In this document: positions 8,585 through 17,255 of the stretch, piece after piece
Numbering within the stretch: position 1 is the stretch's first letter
Layout: every line of letters starts with the position of its first letter
NCBI GenBank assembly: GCA_022763045.1
Contig: JALEGI010000020.1
Location: 62,001 to 126,000 of the forward strand
Reading direction: 5' to 3'
Source of the DNA: Simkaniaceae bacterium
GTDB taxonomy: Bacteria; Chlamydiota; Chlamydiia; Chlamydiales; JACRBE01
DNA length: 64,000 nt
Position numbers and translations under genes: made by a program
Notes under the pieces: generated by a model
Told to the model about the DNA's origin: nothing
Databases searched by the model: none
The model's input: only the letters and a program-made list of their open reading frames with translations

Positions 8585-10138
8585 TTATACAGCTTTTCGA
8601 CGGATAATGCTAGCAACACTTGAGTGAATTAGCTCGCTTGTCATCTCCCGGGCTAAACGGTGTTGAGGCGTTTCGCTGTGGGGGGTTGTCACGCGACTAA
8701 ATGTGAAGCCTAAGTCACGTAAATATTTTTGTATTGAAAAAGGGCCAGCTGTATGCAGAGCGCCAACGGCTGCAAAGATTTTTTTTCCCTCTTCCCAGGC
8801 GCGGCCGAAGCTCAAGGCCATTTCTAGATTGCGCTGTGGGATTTTGCAGTCAATGTCAGTTTTCGCTTTTTGCTGGGCAAGCAGTTCAAGATGCTTTGTG
8901 GCTCCAGTTCGCGTAATTTCCATTATGGCTATTAACATGCGGATGGTCTTTAACTCGATAGCAGAGCTGGTTTCTCCTTCAGATACTGCTTTTTGATGTG
9001 TTTCATAACTTTCAAGATCTATTACTTCTATTTTCTTACTTTTAGCAATTTTCATCAGTCTTAAGTCTAATCCCTCAAGGGATCTATTTGATGAGGCAAG
9101 TTTAAGATACTCTTCCAGAGCATCTGGTTCAATACCATCTTTGAAAAGATCCAGTTCAAATTCACCCTCGTGTTCAGGGCGTGTGATATCATATTCAACT
9201 GCTAGACAAGTTGAGCTCTCTAGTGCAGCTAAAACCGGTGGGGGAAAGTCGCGCATTCTGTCAGTTGCTACGTGGCAGGTTCCATAGAGGTATCCACAGA
9301 CCTGACCATGCTTCATGACTTCCCAGAAAAAGCCATTAGGAGTGATAGAAGGCTCTATGGGAGTGAGCGCTACTCTGCTCAAGAGCGATTGTGTTGGTCC
9401 ACCTGTTAGAATAACAAGAGCTTTTGGAATCGTACGTAAGACCTTTGCTACTCTTGCAGCCTCTTTTGTTGTTTTACATTGTATCGCCTCTTGCATACTT
9501 TCAAGCACAGGTCTTGCCTTTATAAGAAAATCAAGATCCATATCTTGTAGAGAAAAGGATACAAGTTCGTGTGAACCCAATTCATGCGCTTCACTTTTTG
9601 TTTTCGCAAAAATTTCAAAGAGCTTTGCTCCTTCTTTTGTGCAGAAAAGGGATAAAAAGAGATCTAACTGCGCTTTGTCTCTTGCAAAAGGCGTAAAAAT
9701 GTCAATGAACATTGACTGAGTCTCCTCAGGAGAATAGAGGTTTCTAATTTCTTTTCCCTTTGCTCTGGCATCATCAATGATTGCCTTTTCCATAGGATTG
9801 ACAGAATGGGGAAGAAAATTTGTCCATACCCTCATGAGTAGCTGAACGAATACTTTCTCAATTTCTCCCTCAATTGGTCCCTCTAAATTAAGGATCTCTT
9901 GCATCTCTTTTGTGTATCTTACATATTCCTCTGGAGTAATGAGTGCTCGAATTTGATGGAGTATCTCTGTAACTCCAGGTGAGTCGCTCATCTCCTTTGC
10001 ATCATGGTAGATAACATCTACACGATCGATGAGCTCAAGAAGGTCTGGATTTGCCATCCCTGATGCATCTATAGCTGGTGTTGTATAGTAGACGGCACTG
10101 CCCATAGGTGCAGCCATCATGATTCCTTGTGTAGACAT
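8585..10138 (-). CDS. TraB/GumN-family (Tiki-like fold) protein
   Basis: About 517 residues. The C-terminal part has the family hallmarks: LYGTCHVATDRM (the GTxH motif), then ALESSTCLAVEYD, and near the end FAAVGALHTAGPFSIQKYLRDLGF (the second GxxH). The family adopts an erythromycin-esterase/Tiki-like metallohydrolase fold. The first 270 residues are helical, acidic and unrecognised, so the protein is larger than usual (about 280-300 residues). A near-perfect AGGAGGT lies about six bases before the ATG. Upstream is a 120-base AT-rich gap with a TATAGT that could be a -10. Substrate is unknown; eukaryote-like use in pathogens is inference. Confidence 0.8.
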   Translation of the reverse strand: MSTQGIMMAAPMGSAVYYTTPAIDASGMANPDLLELIDRVDVIYHDAKEMSDSPGVTEILHQIRALITPEEYVRYTKEMQEILNLEGPIEGEIEKVFVQLLMRVWTNFLPHSVNPMEKAIIDDARAKGKEIRNLYSPEETQSMFIDIFTPFARDKAQLDLFLSLFCTKEGAKLFEIFAKTKSEAHELGSHELVSFSLQDMDLDFLIKARPVLESMQEAIQCKTTKEAARVAKVLRTIPKALVILTGGPTQSLLSRVALTPIEPSITPNGFFWEVMKHGQVCGYLYGTCHVATDRMRDFPPPVLAALESSTCLAVEYDITRPEHEGEFELDLFKDGIEPDALEEYLKLASSNRSLEGLDLRLMKIAKSKKIEVIDLESYETHQKAVSEGETSSAIELKTIRMLIAIMEITRTGATKHLELLAQQKAKTDIDCKIPQRNLEMALSFGRAWEEGKKIFAAVGALHTAGPFSIQKYLRDLGFTFSRVTTPHSETPQHRLAREMTSELIHSSVASIIRRKAV

Positions 10139-10258
10139 AAAAAACCTCCTAAAGTTGAAAGAAACTATATATTAGCTTTGTTTTTTTTTGAAATAATAGA
10201 ATTTTTTTATTTAAATAAGTTTGCGTATTAAATTAATTAAAAGAAATGAGTTTATTTT

Positions 10259-11575
10259 CTACTGAAAGGGGACGATAAGGCCATCGCGCGCCGCCCGTAG
10301 CTCAAGCTCAATGCCGTTTTCTTGTAGAATCTGGCGGTGGAGCTCAAACTTGATTTGCAGCGTGATGTCGGTGTGCTTGGGATCATGGTGGGTCACAAAC
10401 CAGCGGTCGCAGTCGACAAAGCGAAAGAGGGCACTTGCGTTGGAGATGGAGGAGTGCCCCCAGCCTATTTTCTGCTCGTACTCGCGAGGAAAATACTGCG
10501 CTTCGTGCACGATGATGTCGCAGCCTTGAAGAAACTCGATGAGCTCAAGATGGGGTTCGAGCAGAGCGTCATCGAGGGAGAGGTTTGTCGGCTTGTCGTG
10601 GTAGCCAATGAACATTTCATTGTCGGTGACGTAGCCGATTTTGGCGTGAGGCGTTGTGATTTTAAACCCGAGGGTGGGCCCGGGGTGGTAGGTGTAGCAG
10701 CAGTCGACGTGGATGTCGCCGACAGAGACGCGGTCTCCCTCGCGCAAGTCGAGGAAGTTGACGGTGGCGCGCATTTCGTCGAGGCGGATGGGGAAAAAGG
10801 AGTAGGCAAGTAGCTCTGTAAAGAGCTCTTTGGTGGTCTTTTCAAAGGAGACGGGGGTGTAGATGTTGATGGTGATGCCCTCACGATAAAGGGGATCGAA
10901 GAAGGGGAAGGAGGAGACGTGGTCGAGGTGGGTGTGGCTGATGAAGATATTTAGCTCTTGATGCTTGGAAAGATCAAGGTAATCGCCAAGGGGGCGGATG
11001 CCGCTGCCGGCGTCGATGATCACTAGGTCGCTGCCATCTGTGACTTCGAGACAGGAGGTGTTGCCGCCGTAGCGCATAAACTCGGGGCCGGAGACGGGCG
11101 TGGAGCCGCGGGTTCCCCAAAACTTCATGTATGAGGAGGAGAAGAGGGGGGTGGGATTGTAGACATTGCCGCTCTCTGTGGGAATTGAATGGCGCGGCTC
11201 AAATTTGCTGGGAGTGTGCGACCCTTTAAAATAGTCGGAGATTTTCTCAAAGAAGTAGTCGGCGGAGAAGGGTTTAATGATGTAGTCAATGGCTCCGTGA
11301 TCGAGCGCGGCGTGGTAGTTTTGCACCATGACTTCGAAGGAGGTGACTAGGATGGGAGTAGTTTTCTCCAGCGAGTTCATGATCTCAATGGCGTGCATTT
11401 TAGGTAGGAGCAGATCGAGAACGATGAGATCGGGTTTAAATTTTTCGACCTCCTGAAGAACTTCGGGGCCTGTTTTTACAAAGTGAATGTCGTAGTTTTT
11501 GGCGTGGTCACCCTCTGAGATCATCGCGTGGAAACGCTCTGATGAATCTGCAATCAGAAGGCGCTTTTTACTCAT
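10259..11575 (-). CDS. Response regulator receiver domain fused to a metallo-beta-lactamase-fold hydrolase
   Basis: About 438 residues. Residues 1-125 form a receiver domain: LLIADSS, phospho-acceptor Asp in LIVLDLLLP, then TSFE and IIKPF. After a linker, residues 150-438 form a metallo-beta-lactamase domain (WGTRGSTPV, ISHTHLDHVSSFPFF, CYTYHPGPTLGF, GYVTDNE, HEAQYFP, GWGHSS), like cAMP-phosphodiesterase or RNase Z type hydrolases. The start is the ATG inside the ftsK stop (8-base overlap); an upstream ATG at 11623 lies within ftsK and is unlikely. Phosphorylation probably controls the hydrolase. The partner kinase and substrate are not in the window. Confidence 0.85.
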   Translation of the reverse strand: MSKKRLLIADSSERFHAMISEGDHAKNYDIHFVKTGPEVLQEVEKFKPDLIVLDLLLPKMHAIEIMNSLEKTTPILVTSFEVMVQNYHAALDHGAIDYIIKPFSADYFFEKISDYFKGSHTPSKFEPRHSIPTESGNVYNPTPLFSSSYMKFWGTRGSTPVSGPEFMRYGGNTSCLEVTDGSDLVIIDAGSGIRPLGDYLDLSKHQELNIFISHTHLDHVSSFPFFDPLYREGITINIYTPVSFEKTTKELFTELLAYSFFPIRLDEMRATVNFLDLREGDRVSVGDIHVDCCYTYHPGPTLGFKITTPHAKIGYVTDNEMFIGYHDKPTNLSLDDALLEPHLELIEFLQGCDIIVHEAQYFPREYEQKIGWGHSSISNASALFRFVDCDRWFVTHHDPKHTDITLQIKFELHRQILQENGIELELRAARDGLIVPFQ

Positions 11576-13928
11576 CGAAGTCTCCCATCTCTTGATAGAG
11601 GACCTTGCGCGGTTTTGCGCCATCTTGCTTGCTGATCACGCCGTGCTTCTCGAGCTCATCCATCAGTGAGGCGGCGCGGGCGTAGCCCACTTTGAGCTTA
11701 CGCTGCAAAAAGGTGGTCGAGGCGGTGCGTGTGGTGGTGACAAGCTCATGTGCCTGATCGTAGAGCGAGTCGCGCGGTCCGTCATCTTTGGAGCTTGAGA
11801 ACATGTCGTCTTGGACCATGTTGTCAAACGATTTGATGAGATATTCAGTTGGGGTGCGATCTTTGATCCAGCGAATGACTTTGTTGATATCGTCGTCTCG
11901 AATGAAAACGCCCTGGGCGCGCACTAGGGTGGATGTGCCGGGAGGGAGAAAGAGCATATCTCCATTTCCAAGTAGGCTCTCACCCCCATTTTCATCCAAA
12001 ATGATTTGGCTGTTGATCCGCGAGGCGACTTTAAAGGCGATGCGCGTCGGGAAGTTGGCTTTAATCAGGCCGGTGATCACTTCGCGTGAGGGGCGTTGAG
12101 TCGCTAAGATGAGGTGGATGCCAACGGCGCGGGCCATCTGCGCGATGCGGGCAATCGGGGTTTCTAAATCGGCGCTTGAGGTCATCATGAGATCGGCAAA
12201 CTCATCGATGATCATGACAATAGTCGGCATCTTTGCCGGGACATCTTCATCCTCATCGGGGGTTGGTTTGCGCGAATTGAATGCCGAGATGTTGCGCAGT
12301 GAAAGGCGCTTGAGAATGTCGTAGCGGTTTTGCATCTCTTTGACGAGCCAGTTGAGCGCAGCGTAGGCTCCTTGCGGCTCAGTGATCACGGGAGCGATCA
12401 TGTGGGGAAGGCCGTTAAAGGGGGTGAGCTCCACCTTTTTCGGATCGATTAAGATGAGCTTGGTCTCATCGGGATGAGAGGTCATCAAAATCGACATGAT
12501 GATCGTGTTGATACAGACCGATTTTCCCGAGCCGGTCGCACCGGCAATCAGACAGTGGGGCATTTTTGTGAGATCGGCAATGACGTTATCACCGCTAACG
12601 GTTTTCCCAAGGAGGATGGGCACGCGTTGACGGGTGGCATTTCCCTCGTTATAGTGGTAGAGCATCTCCTTAAATCCCACCTCTTGAGGGTGAAGAGCGG
12701 GCACTTCAACGCCGACAGCGGCTTTACCGGGGATGGGGGCGATAATGCGAATTGATTTGGCCTGAAGATTGAGGGCAATGTCGTTTTCAAGTGTTTTGAT
12801 GCGCTGCACTTTCACGCCAATGGCGGGGTGTACTTGGAAGGAGGTGATGGTGGGGCCGCAGTTGATCTCACCCACCTTGGCTTCAATCCCAAAGCTTGCG
12901 AGCGACTCTTCTAAAACAGCTGCCTGCTTCTCTAAGTCGCGCTTGACACTGGGCTGATCGACTTTCTTGGCATCGGTGAGCAGCGTGAGCGGTGGTAGCT
13001 CGTAGCCTTCGTGGGTAAATGTGCGCCCTTTTGAAACCTTAATTGGGGTCTCTTTGTCTTGGTAGGAGTTGATTTTTAGTGTCTTTGCGGCGAGCGGTTT
13101 GGGTAGCGGAGGGGCGTCATTCATGTCTTTGACAACCGTTTCGATCACTTGGCGCTTGCGCTCTTTTTGCCGCTCTTTGACCTTTTCAAGTCCGTAGGGC
13201 GTCGCCTTGGCAACGGGGGGCTCTGTGGCAAAAATTGGGGCCTCTTTGACTTCGGGTTTTTCGCGGGTGGTGATATCGATCACGATTTGCTTGAGCATGT
13301 CATAGACCCAGCGGCTGACAGAGGTGACCACATCGAGCACCGTGAGAAAGCGCACGCCGGTGTAAAGAATGAGCGAAACGAGCCAGACAATCCCAAAGGT
13401 AAAGCCGATGCCAACGTCGCTTAAGAGCTTTTGCATCGTCATGCCGGGCATGTCGCGGTAGAGGAAATACATTGGGACGCCACCCATGTTGTAGCGGACG
13501 TAGCGGTGGGAGTGGGCCCCTTTGAAAATAATCGCCTCTGAGTAGACGCGCGTTTTCAGCGCGCTGATTGTGAGCAGCTTTGTCTCAGAGAGGAGGTTCA
13601 ATAAGACACACGAGGAGATCAAAAAGATCGAGAAGTAAAATGTTTTGATCCCAAAGTTCTCAATGCGCCTTCCAGAGAGAAAGCGCCAGCCAATCCAGAG
13701 AATGTAGGCGTCGATAAAAAATGAGGAGAGGCCAAAGGCGTAGTTCATTCCCCAGCCGATTGTGTAGCCTGCGAGCCCGAGCCAGTTCACTTTCGGGTCG
13801 CCATCGCTAAAGCTGAAGAGACATAATCCAAGCACAACGCCGAGCGCAAGGATCAAAAGACCCTTGGCTTCAGGATGATGTGTCGAGTTTTTCTTCTCCT
13901 TTTTTGGAGCGCCGTATACCTTGACCAT
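11568..13928 (-). CDS. ftsK: DNA translocase FtsK
   Basis: About 786 residues. Four membrane segments fill the first 200 residues, followed by a charged linker and the RecA-like motor: Walker A AGATGSGKSV and Walker B VMIIDEFADLM, with LATQRPS. The C-terminal gamma winged helix (RTASTTFLQRKLKVGYARAASLMDELE) reads KOPS sites on DNA. FtsK pumps chromosome ends to the septum and couples segregation to division. It lies downstream of tRNA-His and overlaps the receiver-hydrolase gene by 8 bases. Length and domain order are normal for the family. Confidence 0.96.
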   Translation of the reverse strand: MVKVYGAPKKEKKNSTHHPEAKGLLILALGVVLGLCLFSFSDGDPKVNWLGLAGYTIGWGMNYAFGLSSFFIDAYILWIGWRFLSGRRIENFGIKTFYFSIFLISSCVLLNLLSETKLLTISALKTRVYSEAIIFKGAHSHRYVRYNMGGVPMYFLYRDMPGMTMQKLLSDVGIGFTFGIVWLVSLILYTGVRFLTVLDVVTSVSRWVYDMLKQIVIDITTREKPEVKEAPIFATEPPVAKATPYGLEKVKERQKERKRQVIETVVKDMNDAPPLPKPLAAKTLKINSYQDKETPIKVSKGRTFTHEGYELPPLTLLTDAKKVDQPSVKRDLEKQAAVLEESLASFGIEAKVGEINCGPTITSFQVHPAIGVKVQRIKTLENDIALNLQAKSIRIIAPIPGKAAVGVEVPALHPQEVGFKEMLYHYNEGNATRQRVPILLGKTVSGDNVIADLTKMPHCLIAGATGSGKSVCINTIIMSILMTSHPDETKLILIDPKKVELTPFNGLPHMIAPVITEPQGAYAALNWLVKEMQNRYDILKRLSLRNISAFNSRKPTPDEDEDVPAKMPTIVMIIDEFADLMMTSSADLETPIARIAQMARAVGIHLILATQRPSREVITGLIKANFPTRIAFKVASRINSQIILDENGGESLLGNGDMLFLPPGTSTLVRAQGVFIRDDDINKVIRWIKDRTPTEYLIKSFDNMVQDDMFSSSKDDGPRDSLYDQAHELVTTTRTASTTFLQRKLKVGYARAASLMDELEKHGVISKQDGAKPRKVLYQEMGDFDE

Positions 13929-13967
13929 ACCCTACACGTATAACAGAAATAATAAATTGAAACAATG

Positions 13968-14041
13968 GGCGACCGACGAGATTTGAACCCGCGACCTCTG
14001 GAACCACAATCCAGCGCTCTAACCAACTGAGCTACGACCGC
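13968..14041 (-). tRNA. tRNA-His (GTG)
   Basis: Reading the minus strand, GCGGTCG pairs with CGGTCGC as a seven-base acceptor stem, with standard D arm (GTAGCTCAGTTGG), anticodon loop TTGTGGT (anticodon GTG) and T arm with TTCAAAT. The base before the stem is G, which would supply the G-1 typical of tRNA-His, opposite C73. A full CCA tail is not encoded. It sits between comEC and ftsK, same strand. Confidence 0.95.
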
Positions 14042-14094
14042 CACAAGATTTGATCCCACGATTTAACCAAAAAGGCGCTTTTTTTTAAACCCTT

Positions 14095-15573
14095 TTATTG
14101 CGAGCGCTTGGTAATGAGTCGATAAGAGGCAAACGCAAGGGGAGTGAGCGTTACAAGAAAAGCGAGTGAAAAGGGGAGCGAGAGGGTAAGGTTGTAGTGA
14201 AGCGCTTTGGGTGAGTAGATGATGGTGTTGAGCGTCAGTGTGGTGAGAAAATTATTGAGCGGATGGAAGATCCAAGGGAGGGCCAGGCCGCAAATGAGCA
14301 GGGCAACAGAGAGTGAGAGGAGCGCAGGTATAAATAAGTTGTAGAGCAGGGTGAGTAGAGGAAAAGAGCCGAAGGCGTAGAGAAGTAGGGGGAGCGTTGT
14401 TGTGTAGACAGCAAGAGAGAGAGCAAAGAGCTTGCGAAAGAGGATTGTTAGTAGATAGATATGCTTTTCAGCCACGGAAAAGCGCATTGCAGTTGGAGTG
14501 CGGTAGTAGGCAAAGAGCGCTTTGAGGTAAGAGTTATAGGGGGTATAAAAGAGCAAAATGCCAAAAGTTGCCAGATACGAGAGCTGAAAGCCAACATTGC
14601 GAATGCAGAGTGGATCGGTCAAAAGAGAGACAAGAAGAGCCACGCCAAAGGTGTTAATAGGCGTTGATCGGTAGCCTAAATATTGACCAATAAGCACAAG
14701 GACAATGGCGACCCACGCCCGTTGAATTGAGGGGCTAGGCCCGACAAAGAGGTAGTAGAGGCTAATCAAGACAATCAAAATCATGGCGCGGCGCTCATAG
14801 AAGGTAAAGGGGGTTAAAATGAGCGTAAAAAAGAGGGCCACCCATCCAAAGTGGAAGCCCGAGACTGCCAAAATATGACTCAATCCTACTTTTGCAAAGG
14901 TCGCGGCTAAAAAGGGGTGCTCCACCTCACCGGTAATTAGAGAGGCAAAGAGGGAGTAGACCTGAGTGTTTTTGTACCAGCGCCTCAGATACCCGCGGAC
15001 ACTCGACTTACACCTAATGCGCATCTCAAGAAGCGAGGGGCGCCACTTGCGCCGCTCGAGCTTGCCCTTCAGCCCAAAAGAGTAGGGGCCGCTTTGCACA
15101 AGCTTTCCTTTCACGTGATAGAGATAGCTCGCAGAGGGGCGTTTTGACTTGGGAAATTTCATCCAGATCGGCAGCGCGCGCCCCTCATAGTAGAGCTTGC
15201 CCCGATAGAGGTAGCTTTTTGCAAAGTGATTGTTTGCCATTTTTACAGAGGTAAATTTGACTAGCCCCTCGACAGCTTGAGGGTTTTTAAGTGTGATATT
15301 AGGCACCTGAGTGTGGCACCAACAAAAGGAGAAAATGAGCATCGCCCACAGCCCGATCAAGAGAAGGGGGCGCTTGATCAAGGGAAGAGACAAGAGCAGT
15401 GCCAGTATTAGTACTGGAATGTAAAAGTTAATTTTTAGCCACACTCCTAGCAAAACAAATAAAGAGGTTATAAAAGCAGGGTTAAATAAATAAAAATTAT
15501 TTAAATTGTAATTATTAATAACCCAGTCTATATTAAGTCTGATTCTAGGAGGAGTGTCTATGAAAAATTTCAT
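14095..15573 (-). CDS. comEC: ComEC/Rec2-type DNA uptake channel
   Basis: About 492 residues, mostly membrane segments. The competence domain is clear: SLITGEVEHPFLAATFAKVGLSHILAVSGFHFGW and GPSPSIQRAW, the usual ComEC signatures (short stretches quoted separately: GLSHILAVSGFH, SPSIQRAW). The C-terminal metallo-beta-lactamase domain of longer ComEC proteins is absent, as in Chlamydia. The 5' end overlaps the divergent gene at 15560 by about 14 bases and no clear ribosome site precedes the ATG at 15573, so the true start may be slightly further in. Role: import of single-stranded DNA across the inner membrane. Confidence 0.9.
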   Translation of the reverse strand: MKFFIDTPPRIRLNIDWVINNYNLNNFYLFNPAFITSLFVLLGVWLKINFYIPVLILALLLSLPLIKRPLLLIGLWAMLIFSFCWCHTQVPNITLKNPQAVEGLVKFTSVKMANNHFAKSYLYRGKLYYEGRALPIWMKFPKSKRPSASYLYHVKGKLVQSGPYSFGLKGKLERRKWRPSLLEMRIRCKSSVRGYLRRWYKNTQVYSLFASLITGEVEHPFLAATFAKVGLSHILAVSGFHFGWVALFFTLILTPFTFYERRAMILIVLISLYYLFVGPSPSIQRAWVAIVLVLIGQYLGYRSTPINTFGVALLVSLLTDPLCIRNVGFQLSYLATFGILLFYTPYNSYLKALFAYYRTPTAMRFSVAEKHIYLLTILFRKLFALSLAVYTTTLPLLLYAFGSFPLLTLLYNLFIPALLSLSVALLICGLALPWIFHPLNNFLTTLTLNTIIYSPKALHYNLTLSLPFSLAFLVTLTPLAFASYRLITKRSQ

Positions 15574-16159
15574 TATCGCAGCCTGTCTATCGCTCTCTGC
15601 CCTTCCAATTGTGGGAGCGGGGGAAACGATAACACATCACGAGATCTTATGTGAGCGCTATGGTAAATTGACCAAGAAAAATCAGACGTGTGAAGCGGTC
15701 TATTTCCATTTAAATGAGACAATCAAAGAGGCAGGACTAGAAGAATCACTTCCGCAAATTCAAGATGCCATCTTTTTTGCGACCTATAAACTCAAGGGAA
15801 AGCGCCTACCCGATAGCAAAGGGACTCCCTACATCGTGCACCCTCTGCGCGTGGCCCATCACCTGATTTCGGTGGGGCAGGTCAATGACCCCGATGTACT
15901 CGTTGCAGCAATTGTGCGCGATACAGGCTCGAGTGAAATCGCCAAGCGCTTCGGCGCCCAAGTTGCCCATTATGTCAATGACTTAAGAAGAAATGCCGAT
16001 CTTTGTGAGGGCTCTGAGCAAATTCGCCTTGCTGAGACGTACCAGCTTCTAAAGTCGCATAAAAAACAAGATCCTAGCTTCCAGCAGTGGGCCCAGATGG
16101 TTTGTCTCAACGCGAGTGATGGCCCCCTAAAAGAGTCGGTGAGTAATCTGTTGAAGTAA
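15560..16159 (+). CDS. Exported RelA/SpoT-hydrolase-like protein lacking the HD motif
   Basis: About 199 residues. ATG 15560 is chosen because AGGAGG ends seven bases upstream; the in-frame GTG at 15554 is too close. Residues 1-21 form a signal peptide (FIIAACLSLSALPIVGAG). The rest matches the fold of (p)ppGpp hydrolases (RSH/MESH1): GTPYIVHPLRVAHHLISVG (His near 94), DPDVLVAAIV, then EIAKRFGAQVAHYVNDL. Where active enzymes have HD and ED, this protein has RD (120-121) followed by TGSSE, so the metal site looks lost. It is probably a periplasmic or secreted pseudo-enzyme; function unknown. Confidence 0.75.
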   Translation: MKNFIIAACLSLSALPIVGAGETITHHEILCERYGKLTKKNQTCEAVYFHLNETIKEAGLEESLPQIQDAIFFATYKLKGKRLPDSKGTPYIVHPLRVAHHLISVGQVNDPDVLVAAIVRDTGSSEIAKRFGAQVAHYVNDLRRNADLCEGSEQIRLAETYQLLKSHKKQDPSFQQWAQMVCLNASDGPLKESVSNLLK

Positions 16160-16199
16160 TTGTCAGCATCTAATATCCGTTGCCTCAAAGGAGGTGCAC

Positions 16200-17255
16200 A
16201 TGGATATGTCGATCATTAGCGGAGCTCACGGCGGTGGTGGTGTGAATAATCCACCTCCTGAAAATCTCACTCAGGGCGATTTCAATGGTTCAACACCTCT
16301 TTATAAGGTTTTAGCCAGTATCCAGGACCAGTTTCCCACTTTCAGTGGGGGAAATAAGGTCAGTTATGTGCGTTATGCTCAAGGGATGATGAGCTTTTTT
16401 ACAACTTTGAAAGCCCTCGTTCCCAATTGTGGGAGCGGAGCAGATCAAATTATCCAAGATGCTCAAGAGGTTATAAATGGTTCGCAGAGATATCCATCAA
16501 ACTTCCAAAATGAGATCAATCTTGGGCTGAGAAACATCAATTGTATGACAAAATCTCTAGATCAAATCTTTCCCCCAAATGGGGTTCCAATGGGGCTCTC
16601 GATTCTTGCTAGCAGATTGGGAGAGAGCCAAAACCTATTTGGGCCCGACCTATCACCAACAGACATAGCTGTTCGCAATGCACTGATCGAGCCGATGTTA
16701 GCGCAAGCACCAGCTGTTGGGTCGCTCCCAAGTAGCACCAATAAAACCTCTGGTGGCTTTGTGAATATGATGATTGCCTCTCAGATAAATCGTGTACTGA
16801 GCTCCCCGGATGCACAATCAACCTCAGACTCTTTAGAAGAGCTCAAAGATATAGGCCTACTCACCTCAACTGTTAATCCAAATGATTATACGGAATTTAA
16901 CGACATGAGGATTTTTGGAAATGCGGCCTATTTTTTAAGCCAGCTTCCCACAAGTGAAATCACGAGCTCTCCCTTTTACCATATCATCACCAGTCTGATA
17001 CCGAGTCTACTGCCTTCAAAACCAGATGGACCCGATTCAAGTACATGGAATTTGTGGGATATGGGAGGGTACATGTGCTCGATGGCAAGCCAAGTTAGAA
17101 AAGCGGCCTCTAGTGGCGAGCCGAGCGAGATTCTCTCAACGTTAACTGAAGTTGTCAGACAACAAATTCAATGGCAGCCCACGCTCAATGGAGAGCCCGC
17201 GCCAAACTTGCCCCCGCCTGTAGGCAATGGGCCTGCTCCTGCTACGGCCCTGTAG
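16200..17255 (+). CDS. Unknown Ser/Asn/Pro-rich protein
   Basis: About 351 residues, unrecognised. AAGGAGG at 16188-16194 points to ATG 16200 (or 16206) rather than the GTG at 16194. The N-terminus is Gly-, Asn- and Pro-rich, without a signal peptide or membrane segment, and the C-terminus is Pro-rich (NLPPPVGNGPAPA). The body is mixed helical with a few Cys. Composition fits a secreted or surface-associated chlamydial protein, but no domain supports that. It follows the RSH-like gene by 40 bases and may share its transcript. The 3' end overlaps the convergent S9 gene by 14 bases. Confidence 0.65.
   Translation: MDMSIISGAHGGGGVNNPPPENLTQGDFNGSTPLYKVLASIQDQFPTFSGGNKVSYVRYAQGMMSFFTTLKALVPNCGSGADQIIQDAQEVINGSQRYPSNFQNEINLGLRNINCMTKSLDQIFPPNGVPMGLSILASRLGESQNLFGPDLSPTDIAVRNALIEPMLAQAPAVGSLPSSTNKTSGGFVNMMIASQINRVLSSPDAQSTSDSLEELKDIGLLTSTVNPNDYTEFNDMRIFGNAAYFLSQLPTSEITSSPFYHIITSLIPSLLPSKPDGPDSSTWNLWDMGGYMCSMASQVRKAASSGEPSEILSTLTEVVRQQIQWQPTLNGEPAPNLPPPVGNGPAPATAL

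Noticed and set aside
10337-10813. 158-codon plus-strand frame opposite the receiver-hydrolase gene
   Set aside because: Antisense to a clear coding gene; composition is Val/Gly-rich as expected for a shadow frame.
13853-14059. 68-codon minus frame over tRNA-His
   Set aside because: It is the translation of the tRNA itself; the cloverleaf explains the sequence.
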